A stretch of DNA of 64,000 bases from Pardosa pseudoannulata (taxonomy: Eukaryota; Arthropoda; Arachnida; Araneae; Lycosidae): the NCBI GenBank assembly GCA_032207245.1, contig CM063509.1, positions 519,501 through 583,500 of the forward strand. Direction: 5' to 3'. Shown here piece by piece: positions 9,852-21,630 of the stretch. Under the pieces are notes generated by a model. That model ran no database searches and was not told where the DNA came from. It saw only the letters and a list, made by a program, of their open reading frames with translations. The first letter of the stretch is position 1; every line of letters begins with the position of its first letter. The translations under genes and the position numbers were made by a program.

Positions 9852-10835
9852 TTAACACTAGAACTACCGAGACCGTCAGTTTGACGGTTATTAAATTTCC
9901 TGCTTAAAATTTGATACAATTTATGTATTTTTCTAGAATTTTATGACACGACTTACGGCGGGGCATTTGGGGCACTGACCCGGGGCCCCATTTTGTTGGG
10001 GCCCCAAATTTTAAAAAATACACATTAATTTTTTGGTACATTACAGAATTCGCTCATATTTTCCAGCATACAGACGGAAAACATTAATTTTCTTTTGCTA
10101 ATGACAAAGTGGAGTGTGTACATTGTTGGTGGGCTTCAAAAGTCAGTAAATTAAATTTATTTCATAATTTTAAGGCAAAAGTAAGCTTTTATTTGCTTAA
10201 AAATACAAAATGTTAGCAATGTTAACATTTTAAAAGTGTATATTACTCGAAAGAATGAAATACCAACCATATCAGTGACACCAATTTACAAATTCATCTC
10301 TTCTGAGAGGGAAAAAAAATCTCCTTTTTCTTCCCTATAGAAGTGATTAACAAATCAGAGAAAATATATTTATTCAAAAGCATTTGATATTTATTTTTTT
10401 TCTCTTCTTAAGATTTAAGAAAGAACAGAAAGTTTTAAAATTGGTAATTTAAGAATAAAATTATTCAATTTTTGGAATTTTGTAACACTAAATCTGACAT
10501 GATAGTTTATTTAAAATGCTAATTTTTATTAATTTAAACAATTACTATTTCCTTTAAAAAATGTAGAAAGACATCTTTATTTGTGAATGATACATTATTT
10601 TTTTGTAAAATGAACATTATTTTTTTGTAAACTGTAGGCAAAAGAAACTGTTTTTGTTTATTTTCTGTTAGTAATTAATGAATTATTATATTAAATGCTG
10701 TTTTTGTTAAATTATATTGTTTTATTTATAATAACAAAGTCAATGGTTACAATGCAAGTAATGATCAAAAATCTGTCATTTTGACAAGTGCTGAAAAACT
10801 AGGTATATATTTAACTTCGGTAATTCTAGCGTTAA
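9852..10835. mobile_element. Non-autonomous piggyBac-like element with TTAA target duplication
   Basis: TTAA stands at both ends (9852-9855 and 10832-10835). Just inside, CACTAGAACTACCGA (9856-9870) and the reverse complement of the right end, CGCTAGAATTACCGA (10817-10831), match at 13 of 15 positions. TTAA duplications are the hallmark of piggyBac transposases. Each end also carries a small palindrome: CCGTCA-GTT-TGACGG at 9873-9887 and TGTCA-TTT-TGACA at 10774-10786. The element is 976 bp between the TTAA copies and has no transposase frame, so it would depend on an autonomous relative. The interior is AT-rich except for a GC-rich insert at 9951-10010. Terminal mismatches suggest it is not very recent. 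Confidence 0.72.
9951..10010. mobile_element. GC-rich transposon-end fragment (hAT-like) nested in the piggyBac-like element
   Basis: GGCGGGGCATTTGGGGCACT is followed by a perfect 9-bp hairpin: GGGGCCCCA (9982-9990), loop TTTTGT, TGGGGCCCC (9997-10005). The composition is opposite to everything around it. GGGGCA..GGGGCAC..CCCGGGGCCCC strings are typical of ends of some hAT-family elements as I recall them; that family call is from memory and weak. No matching second end was found inside 10011-10831. Confidence 0.35.
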
Positions 10836-11054
10836 ACAACTACACACTGTTTTACAAAAATCTGCTGTGTTAAAGACAAAATAAAAAAACAGTTATATCC
10901 AAAGACTTTTTTTTCTGAAGGGAAAACATATAAAATATTAGTTTAACAGAACACCACATTTAATTTGATTCAATGTATCTTTTGTGCACGTCTTGCTGGT
11001 CATTTTTTTAATGGAAAAAACAATTCCATTGTTTAACCTTTAAACTGTTTATCA
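10836..11054. other. AT-rich DNA up to the first gap
   Basis: No gene or satellite sequence is visible before the gap. The last bases contain CTGTTTAT, also present in the reverse strand of the satellite, but 8 bases in AT-rich DNA is not evidence of a junction. Confidence 0.6.
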
Positions 11055-11154
11055 NNNNNNNNNNNNNNNNNNNNNNNNNNNNNNNNNNNNNNNNNNNNNN
11101 NNNNNNNNNNNNNNNNNNNNNNNNNNNNNNNNNNNNNNNNNNNNNNNNNNNNNN
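11055..11154. other. Assembly gap, exactly 100 N
   Basis: Exactly 100 N, the usual placeholder for a gap of unknown size. The junction between unique DNA and the satellite is therefore not sequenced, and adjacency rests on scaffolding. Confidence 0.98.
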
Positions 11155-11339
11155 CTCTTATAAACAGAATGAATTATAATAAATATAGTATCAATCTCTT
11201 CGTCTTTAATAGACCTACACGGTGATATGCATTGTTCCATGTTTCAACAGTAATCACAGGAGTTATTTGGGTATATTTCCGAAAAAAGAATAAAAAACGC
11301 AAAATTAAAATTAAGAAAATTTACACGTTCGCGATTCTG

Positions 11340-11524
11340 CTCTTATAAACAGAATGAATTATAATAAATATAGTATCAATCTCTTCGTCTTTAATAGACC
11401 TACACGGTGATATGCATTGTTCCATGTTTCAACAGTAATCACAGGAGTTATTTGGGTATATTTCCGAAAAAAGAATAAAAAACGCAAAATTAAAATTAAG
11501 AAAATTTACACGTTCGCGATTCTG
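11340..11524 (+). repeat. Reference satellite unit, subfamily A1 (185 bp)
   Basis: A clean unit to use as reference. Offsets 161-185 and 1-96 form the constant block shared by all subfamilies. Offsets 97-160 form the variable block, here starting TAATCACAGGAG and carrying CGAAAAAAGAATAAAAAACG. A-tracts start at offsets 128, 138, 147, 153 and 162. Confidence 0.95.
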
Positions 11525-12364
11525 CTCTTATAAACAGAATGAATTATAATAAATATAGTATCAATCTCTTCGTCTTTAATAGACCTACACGGTGATATGC
11601 ATTGTTCCATGTTTCAACAGTAATCACAGGAGTTATTTGGGTATATTTCCGAAAAAAGAATAAAAAACGCAAAATTAAAATTAAGAAAATTTACACGTTC
11701 GCGATTCTGCTCTTATAAACAGAATGAATTATAATAAATATAGTATCAATCTCTTCGTCTTTAATAGACCTACACGGTGATATGCATTGTTCCATGTTTC
11801 AACAGTAATCACAGGAGTTATTTGGGTATATTTCCGAAAAAAGAATAAAAAACGCAAAATTAAAATTAAGAAAATTTACACGTTCGCGAATTCTGCTCTT
11901 ATAAACAGAATGAATTATAATAAATATAGTATCAATCTCTTCGTCTTTAATAGACCTACACGGTGATATGCATTGTTCCATGTTCATTCTGTTTATAAAG
12001 AAGATCGCGAACGTTGGGTATATTTCCGAAAAAAGAATAAAAAACGCAAAATTAAAATTAAGAAAATTTACACGTTCGCGATTGCTCTTATAAACAGAAT
12101 GAATTATAATAAATATAGTATCAATCTCTTCGTCTTTAATAGACCTACACGGTGATATGCATTGTTCCATGTTTCAACAGTAATCACAGGAGTTATTTGG
12201 GTATATTTCCGAAAAAAGAATAAAAAACGCAAAATTAAAATTAAGAAAATTTACACGTTCGCGATTCTGCTCTTATAAACAGAATGAATTATAATAAATA
12301 TAGTATCAATCTCTTCGTCTTTAATAGACCTACACGGTGATATGCATTGTTCCATGTTTCAACA

Positions 12365-12403
12365 TCGGAAATATAACCCAAATAACTCCTGTGATTACTG
12401 TTG
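12365..12403 (-). repeat. Inverted satellite fragment inside a + unit
   Basis: TCGGAAATATA..CCTGTGATTACTGTTG is the reverse complement of offsets about 90-127 and replaces those offsets of the host unit, so the segment appears flipped in place. The host unit is 190 bp. Confidence 0.85.
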
Positions 12404-12546
12404 AAAAGAATAAAAAACGCAAAATTAAAATTAAGAAAATTTACACGTTCGCGATTCTGCTCTTATAAACAGAATGAATTATAATAAATATAGTATCAAT
12501 CTCTTCGTCTTTAATAGACCTACACGGTGATATGCATTGTTCCATG

Positions 12547-12616
12547 ATAAGAGAAGAATCGCGAACGTGTAAATTTTCTTAATTTTAATTTTGCGTTTTT
12601 TTATTCTTTTTCGGAA
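12547..12616 (-). repeat. Inverted satellite fragment, 70 bp
   Basis: From ATAAGAGAAGAATCGCGAAC to TATTCTTTTTCGGA the sequence is the reverse complement of the A-tract block through the unit boundary, inserted after CCATG of a + unit. The enclosing unit is about 234 bp. Confidence 0.85.
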
Positions 12617-15447
12617 TTATTTGGATATATTTCCGAAAAAAGAATAAAAAACGCAAAATTAAAATTAAGAAAATTTACACGTTCGCGAATCTGCTCTTAT
12701 AAACAGAATGAATTATAATAAATATAGTATCAATCTCTTCGTCTTTAATAGACCTACACGGTGATATGCATTGTTCCATGTTTCAACAGTAATCACAGGA
12801 GTTATTTGGGTATATTTCCGAAAAAAGAATAAAAAACGCAAAATTAAAATTAAGAAAATTTACACGTTCGCGATTCTGCTCTTATAAACAGAATGAATTA
12901 TAATAAATATAGTATCAATCTCTTCGTCTTTAATAGACCTACACGGTGATATGCATTGTTCCATGTTTCAACAGTAATCACAGGAGTTATTTGGGTATTT
13001 TTTCGAAAAAACAATAAAAAACGCAAAATTAAAATTAAGAAAATTTACACGTTCGCGATTCTTCTCTTATAAACAGAATGAATTATAATAAATATAGTAT
13101 CAATCTCTTCGTCTTTAATAGACCTACACGGTGATATGCATTGTTCCATGTTTCAACAGTAATCACAGGAGTTATTTGGGTATATTTTTCCGAAAAAAGA
13201 ATAAAAAACGCAAAATTAAAATTAAGATTTTTTCGGAAATATACCCAAATAACTCCTGTGATTACTGTTGGAATTATAATAAATATAGTATCAATCTCTT
13301 CGTCTTTAATAGACCTACACGGTGATATGCATTGTTCCATGTTTCAACAGTAATCACAGGAGTTATTTGGGTATATTTCCGAAAAAAGAATAAAAAACGC
13401 AAAATTAAAATTAAGAAAATTTACACGTTCGCGATTCTTCTCTTATAAACAGAATGAATTATAATAAATATAGTATCAATCTCTTCGTCTTTAATAGACC
13501 TACACGGTGATATGCATTGTTCCATGTTTCAACAGTAATCACAGGAGTTATTTGGGTATATTTCCGAAAAAAGAATAAAAAACGCAAAATTAAAATTAAG
13601 AAAATTTACACGTTCGCGATTCTGCTCTTATAAACAGAATGAATTATAATAAATATAGTATCAATCTCTTCGTCTTTAATAGACCTACACGGTGATATGC
13701 ATTGTTCCATGTTTCAACAGTAATCACAGGAGTTATTTGGGTATATTTCCGAAAAAAAGAATAAAAAACGCAAAATTAAAATTAAGAAAATTTACACGTT
13801 CGCGATTCTGCTCTTATAAACAGAATGAATTATAATAAATATAGTATCAATCTCTTCGTCTTTAATAGACCTACACGGTGATATGCATTGTTCCATGTTT
13901 CAACAGTAATCACAGGAGTTATTTGGGTATATTTCCGAAAAAAGAATAAAAAACGCAAAATTAAAATTAAGAAAATTTACACGTTCGCGATTCTGCTCTT
14001 ATAAACAGAATGAATTATAATAAATATAGTATCAATCTCTTCGTCTTTAATAGACCTACACGGTGATATGCATTGTTCCATGTTTCAACAGTAATCACAG
14101 GAGTTATTTGGGTATATTTCCGAAAAAAGAATAAAAAACGCAAAATTAAAATTAAGAAAATTTACACGTTCGCGATTCTGCTCTTATAAACAGAATGAAT
14201 TATAATAAATATAGTATCAATCTCTTCGTCTTTAATAGACCTACACGGTGATATGCATTGTTCCATGTTTCATGTTTATAAGAGCAGAATTCGCGAACGT
14301 AGAATAAAAAACGCAAAATTAAAATTAAGAAAATTTACACGTTCGTTAATTTTAATTTTGCGTTTTTTATTCTTTTAATTATAATAAATATAGTATCAAT
14401 CTCTTCGTCTTTAATAGACCTACACGGTGATATGCATTGTTCCATGTTTCAACAGTAATCACAGGAGTTATTTGGGTATATTTCCGAAAAAAGAATAAAA
14501 AACGCAAAATTAAAATTAAGAAAATTTACACGTTCGCGATTCTGCTCTTATAAACAGAATGAATTATAATAAATATAGTATCAATCTCTTCGTCTTTAAT
14601 AGACCTACACGGTGATATGCATTGTTCCATGTTTCAACAGTAATCACAGGAGTTATTTGGGTATATTTCCGAAAAAAGTATAAAAAACGCAAAATTAAAA
14701 TTAAGAAAATTTACACGTTCGCGATTCTGCTCTTATAAACAGAATGAATTATAATAAATATAGTATCAATCTCTTCGTCTTTAATAGACCTACACGGTGA
14801 TATGCATTGTTCCATGTTTCAACAGTAATCACAGGAGTTATTTGGGTATATTTCAGAAAAAAGAATAAAAAACGCAAAATTAAAATTAGATTGATACTAT
14901 ATTTATTATGATTCATTCTGTTTATAAGAGCAGATTCGCGAAAGTGCAGAATGAATTATAATAAATATAGTATCAATCTCTTCGTCTTTAATAGACCTAC
15001 ACGGTGATATGCATTGTTCCATGTATTGATACTATATTTATTATAATTCATTCTGTTTATAAGAGTGGGTATATTTCCGAAAAAAGAATAAAAAATCGCA
15101 AAATTAAAATTAAGAAAATTTACACGTTCGCGATTCTGCTCTTATAAACAGAATGAATTATAATAAATATAGTATCAATCTCTTCGTCTTTAATAGACCT
15201 ACACGGTGATATGCATTGTTCCATGTTTCAACAGTAATCACAGGAGTTATTTGGGTATATTTCCGAAAAAAGAATAAAAAACGCAAAATTAAAATTAAGA
15301 AAATTTACACGTTCGCGATTCTTCTCTTATAAACAGAATGAATTATAATAAATATAGTATCAATCTCTTCGTCTTTAATAGACCTACACGGTGATATGCA
15401 TTGTTCCATGTTTCAACAGTAATCACAGGAGTTATTTGGGTATATTT

Positions 15448-15534
15448 CCGAAAAAAGAATAAAAAACGCAAAATTAAAATTAAGAAAATTTAATTTTCTT
15501 AATTTTAATTTTGCGTTTTTTATTCTTTTTTCGG
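15448..15534. repeat. Fold-back palindrome, perfect 43-bp arms, 1-base spacer
   Basis: 15448-15490 (CCGAAAAAAGAAT..AAGAAAATT) is followed after one T (15491) by its exact reverse complement at 15492-15534. The arms are the A-tract half of the satellite unit. After the palindrome the array resumes in + orientation with GAATTATAATAAATATAG. An essentially loopless palindrome like this arises by snap-back copying or strand-switch chimerism. Confidence 0.95.
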
Positions 15535-15687
15535 GAGTGAATTATAATAAATATAGTATCAATCTCTTCGTCTTTAATAGACCTACACGGTGATATGCAT
15601 TGTTCCATGTTTCAACAGTAATCACAGGAGTTATTTGGGTATATTTCCGAAAAAAGAATAAAAAACGCAAAATTAAAATTAAGAAAA

Positions 15688-15737
15688 TTTAAAAAAAAAA
15701 AAATAAATAATAAAATAATAATAAATATAAAAACAAA

Positions 15738-15778
<41 letters not shown>
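15688..15778 (+). repeat. A-rich low-complexity expansion in the array, including 38 consecutive A
   Basis: The unit breaks off after AAGAAAATTT into A-rich sequence with scattered T and C, ending in a pure A run at 15740-15777; the array resumes with AAATTAAATTTAAGAAAATT. The simplest reading is slippage growth of the A-tract region or a consensus error there. Confidence 0.9.
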
Positions 15779-15779
<1 letters not shown>

Positions 15780-18323
15780 AAAATTAAATTTAAGAAAATT
15801 TACACGTTCGCGATTCTGCTCTTATAAACAGAATGAATTATAATAAATATAGTATCAATCTCTTCGTCTTTAATAGACCTACACGGTGATATGCATTGTT
15901 CCATGTTTCAACAGTAATCACAGGAGTTATTTGGGTATATTTCCGAAAAAAGAATAAAAAACGCAAAATTAAAATTAAGAAAATTTACACGTTCGCGATT
16001 CTGCTCTTATAAACAGAATGAATTATAATAAATATAGTATCAATCTCTTCGTCTTTAATAGACCTACACGGTGATATGCATTGTTCCATGTTTCAACAGT
16101 AAATATAGGAGTTATTTGGGTATATTTCCGAAAAAGAATAAAAAACGCAAAATTAAAATTAAGAAAATTTACACGTTCGCGATTCTGCTCTTATAAACAG
16201 AATGAATTATAATAAATATAGTATCAATCTCTTCGTCTTTAATAGACCTACACGGTGATATGCATTGTTCCATGTTTCAACAGTAATCACAGGAGTTATT
16301 TGGGTATATTTCCGAAAAAAGAATAAAAAACGCAAAATTAAAATTAAGAAAATTTACACGTTCGCGATTCTTCTCTTATAAACAGAATGAATTATAATAA
16401 ATATAGTATCAATCTCTTCGTCTTTAATAGACCTACACGGTGATATGCATTGTTCCATGTTTCAACAGTAATCACAGGAGTTATTTGGGTATATTTCCGA
16501 AAAAAGAATAAAAAACGCAAAATTAAAATTAAGAAAATTTACACGTTCGCGAATCTGCTCTTATAAACAGAATGAATTATAATAAATATAGTATCAATCT
16601 CTTCGTCTTTAATAGACCTACACGGTGATATGCATTGTTCCATGTTTCAACAGTAATCACAGGAGTTATTTGGGTATATTTTCCGAAAAAACAATAAAAA
16701 ACGCAAAATTAAAATTAAGAAAATTTACACGTTCGCGAATCTGCTCTTATAAACAGAATGAATTATAATAAATATAGTATCAATCTCTTCGTCTTTAATA
16801 GACCTACACGGTGATATGCATTGTTCCATGTTTCAACAACTATATTTATTATAATTCATTCTGTTTATAAGAGCAGATTCGCGAAAGAAAAAACGCAAAA
16901 TTAAAATTAAGAAAATTTACACGTTCGCGATTCTGCTCTTATAAACAGAATGAATTATAATAAATATAGTATCAATCTCTTCGTCTTTAATAGACCTACA
17001 CGGTGATATGCATTGTTCCATGTTTCAACAGTAATCACAGGAGTTATTTGGGTATATTTCCGAAAAAAGAATAAAAAACGCAAAATTAAAATTAAGAAAA
17101 TTTACACGTTCGCGAATCTGCTCTTATAAACAGAATGAATTATAATAAATATAGTATCAATCTCTTCGTCTTTAATAGACCTACACGGTGATATGCATTG
17201 TTCCATGTTTCAACAGTAATCACAGGAGTTATTTGGGTATATTTCCGAAAAAAGAATAAAAAACGCAAAATTAAAATTAAGAAAATTTACACGTTCGCGA
17301 TTCTGCTCTTATAAACAGAATGAATTATAATAAATATAGTATCAATCTCTTCGTCTTTAATAGACCTACACGGTGATATGCATTGTTCCATGTTTCAACA
17401 GTAATCACAGGAGTTATTTGGGTATATTTTTCCGAAAAAAGAATAAAAAACGCAAAATTAAAATTAAGAAAATTTACACGTTCGCGAATTCTTGCTCTTA
17501 TAAACAGAATGAATTATAATAAATATAGTATCAATCTCTTCGTCTTTAATAGACCTACACGGTGATATGCATTGTTCCATGTTTCAACAGTAATCACAGG
17601 AGTTATTTGGGTATATTTCCGAAAAAAGAATAAAAAACGCAAAATTAAAATTAAGAAAATTTACACGTTCGCGATTCTGCTCTTATAAACAGAATGAATT
17701 ATAATAAATATAGTATCAATCTCTTCGTCTTTAATAGACCTACACGGTGATATGCATTGTTCCATGTTTCAACAGTAATCACAGGAGTTATTTGGGTATA
17801 TTTCCGAAAAAAGAATAAAAAACGCAAAATTAAAATTAAGAAAATTTACACGTTCGCGATTCTTCTCTTATAAACAGAATGAATTATAATAAATATAGTA
17901 TCAATCTCTTCGTATTTAATAGACCTACACGGTGATATGCATTGTTCCATGTTTCAACAGTAATCACAGGAGTTATTTGGGTATATTTCCGAAAAAAGAA
18001 TAAAAAACGCAAAATTAAAATTAAGAAAATTTACACGTTCGCGATTCTGCTCTTATAAACAGAATGAATTATAATAAATATAGTATCAATCTCTTCGTCT
18101 TTAATAGACCTACACGGTGATATGCATTGTTCCATGTTTCAACAGTAACTCCTGTGATTTTACTGTTGAAACATAGAATAAAAAACGCAAAATTAAAATT
18201 AAGAAAATTTACACGTTCGCGATTCTGCTCTTATAAACAGAATGAATTATAATAAATATAGTATCAATCTCTTCGTCTTTAATAGACCTACACGGTGATA
18301 TGCATTGTTCCATGTTTCAACAG

Positions 18324-18441
18324 ATTAAAGACGAAGAGATTGATACTATATTTTATTATAATTCATTCTGTTTATAAGAGCAGAATCGCGAACGTGTAAA
18401 TTTTCTTAATTTTAATTTTGCGTTTTTTATTCTTTTTTCGG
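18324..18441 (-). repeat. Long inverted satellite fragment, 118 bp
   Basis: ATTAAAGACGAAGAGATTGA through TATTCTTTTTTCGG is a nearly perfect reverse complement of most of a unit (one extra T), joined after TTTCAACAG of a + unit and followed by + sequence at the GAATAAAAAACGC string. It is one of the longest flipped pieces in the + array. Confidence 0.9.
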
Positions 18442-21400
18442 AATAAAAAACGCAAAATTAAAATTAAGAAAATTTACACGTTCGCGATTCTGCTCTTATA
18501 AACAGAATGAATTATAATAAATATAGTATCAATCTCTTCGTCTTTAATAGACCTACACGGTGATATGCATTGTTCCATGTTTCAACAGTAATCACAGGAG
18601 TTATTTGGGTATATTTCAGAAAAAAGAATAAAAAACGCAAAATTAAAATTAAGAAAATTTACACGTTCGCGATTCTTCTCTTATAAACAGAATGAATTAT
18701 AATAAATATAGTATCAATCTCTTCGTCTTTAATAGACCTACACGGTGATATGCATTGTTCCATGTTTCAACAGTAATCACAGGAGTTATTTGGGTATATT
18801 TCCGAAAAAAGAATAAAAAACGCAAAATTAAAATTAAGAAAATTTACACGTTCGCGATTCTGCTCTTATAAACAGAATGAATTATAATAAATATAGTATC
18901 AATCTCTTCGTCTTTAATAGACCTACACGGTGATATGCATTGTTCCATGTTTCAACAGTAATCACAGGAGTTATTTGGGTATATTTCCGAAAAAAGAATA
19001 AAAAACGCAAAATTAAAATTAAGAAAATTTACACGTTCGCGATTGTTCTCTTATAAACAGAATGAATTATAATAAATATAGTATCAATCTCTTCGTCTTT
19101 AATAGACCTACACGGTGATATGCATTGTTCCATGTTTCAACAGTAAATTGAGGAGTTATTTGGGTATATTTCCGAAAAAAGAATAAAAAACGCAAAATTA
19201 AAATTAAGAAAATTTACACGTTCGCGATTCTGCTCTTATAAACAGAATGAATTATAATAAATATAGTATCAATCTCTTCGTCTTTAATAGACCTACACGG
19301 TGATATGCATTGTTCCATGTTTCAACAGTAATCACAGGAGTTATTTGGGTATATTTCCGAAAAAAGAATAAAAAACGCAAAATTAAAATTAAGAAAATTT
19401 ACACGTTCGCGATTCTGCTCTTATAAACAGAATGAATTATAATAAATATAGTATCAATCTCTTCGTCTTTAATAGACCTACACGGTGATATGCATTGTTC
19501 CATGTTTCAACAGTAATCACAGGAGTTATTTGGGTATTTTTCCGAAAAAAGAATAAAATACGCAAAATTAAAATTAAGAAAATTTACACGTTCGCGATTC
19601 TTCTCTTATAAACAGAATGAATTATAATAAATATAGTATCAATCTCTTCGTCTTTAATAGACCTACACGGTGATATGCATTGTTCCATGTTTCAACAGTA
19701 ATCACAGGAGTTATTTGGGTATATTTCCGAAAAAAGAATAAAAAACGCAAAATTAAAATTAAGAAAATTTACACGTTCGCGATTCTGCTCTTATAAACAG
19801 AATGAATTATAATAAATATAGTATCAATCTCTTCGTCTTTAATAGACCTACACGGTGATATGCATTGTTCCATGTTAAGAGCAGAATCGCGAACGTGTAA
19901 ATTTTCTTAATTTTGGGTATATTTCCGAAAAAAGAATAAAAAACGCAAAATTAAAATTAAGAAAATTTACACGTTCGCGATTCTGCTCTTATAAACAGAA
20001 TGAATTATAATAAATATAGTATCAATCTCTTCGTCTTTAATAGACCTACACGGTGATATGCATTGTTCCATGTTTCAACAGTAAATATAGGAGTTATTTG
20101 GGTATATTTCCGAAAAAAGAATAAAAAACGCAAAATTAAAATTAAGAAAATTTACACGTTCGCGATTCTGCTCTTATAAACAGAATGAATTATAATAAAT
20201 ATAGTATCAATCTCTTCGTCTTTAATAGACCTACACGGTGATATGCATTGTTCCATGTTTCAACAGTAATCACAGGAGTTATTTGGGTATATTTCCGAAA
20301 AAAGAATAAAAAACGCAAAATTAAAATTAAGAAAATTTACACGTTCGCGATTCTGCTCTTATAAACAGAATGAATTATAATAAATATAGTATCAATCTCT
20401 TCGTCTTTAATAGACCTACACGGTGATATGCATTGTTCCATGTTTCAACAGTAATCACAGGAGTTATTTGGGTATATTTCCGAAAAAAGAATAAAAAACG
20501 CAAAATTAAAATTAAGAAAATTTACACGTTCGCGATTGCTCTTATAAACAGAATGAATTATAATAAATATAGTATCAATCTCTTCGTCTTTAATAGACCT
20601 ACACGGTGATATGCATTGTTCCATGTTTCAACAGTAATCACAGGAGTTATTTGGGTATATTTCCGAAAAAAGAATAAAAAACGCAAAATTAAAATTAAGA
20701 AAATTTACACGTTCGCGATTCTCTTATAAACAGAATGAATTATAATAAATATAGTATCAATCTCTTCGTCTTTAATAGACCTACACGGTGATATGCATTG
20801 TTCCATGTTTCAACAGTAATCACAGGAGTTATTTGGGTATATTTCCGAAAAAAGAATAAAAAACGCAAAATTAAAATTAAGAAAATTTACACGTTCGCGA
20901 TTCTGCTCTTATAAACAGAATGAATTATAATAAATATAGTATCAATCTCTTCGTCTTTAATAGACCTACACGGTGATATGCATTGTTCCATGTTTCAACA
21001 GTAATCACAGGAGTTATTTGGGTATATTTCCGAAAAAAGAATAAAAAACGCAAAATTAAAATTAAGAAAATTTACACGTTCGCGATTCTTCTCTTATAAA
21101 CAGAATGAATTATAATAAATATAGTATCAATCTCTTCGTCTTTAATAGACCTACACGGTGATATGCATTGTTCCATGTTTCAACAGTAATCACAGGAGTT
21201 ATTTGGGTATATTTCCGAAAAAAGAATAAAAAACGCAAAATTAAAATTAAGAAAATTTACACGTTCGCGATTCTGCTCTTATAAACAGAATGAATTATAA
21301 TAAATATAGTATCAATCTCTTCGTCTTTAATAGACCTACACGGTGATATGCATTGTTCCATGTTTCAACAGTAATCACAGGAGTTATTTGGGTATATTTC

Positions 21401-21551
21401 CGAAAAAAGAATAAAAAACGCAAAATTAAAATTAAGAAAATTTACACGTTCGCGATTCTGCTCTTATAAACAGAATGAATTATAATAAATATAGTATCAA
21501 TCTCTTCGTCTTTAATAGACCTACACGGTGATATGCATTGTTCCATGTTTC

Positions 21552-21630
21552 AACGTGTAAATTTTCTTAATTTTAATTTTGCGTTTTTTATTCTTTTTTC
21601 GGAAATATACCCAAATAACTCCTGTGATTA
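21552..21630 (-). repeat. Inverted satellite fragment, about 79 bp
   Basis: Starts at the AAC shared by TTTCAAC (+) and GCGAACGTG (-), runs through the A-tract region in reverse to CTCCTGTGATTA, and returns to + at AAAAGAATAAAAAACGC. The shared bases at the join are a microhomology. Confidence 0.85.

Noticed and set aside
11340..11524. CENP-B box in the satellite unit
   Set aside because: TTCG occurs three times in other contexts (CTTCGTC, GTTCGCG), but none is followed by the A and CGGG spacing of the box.
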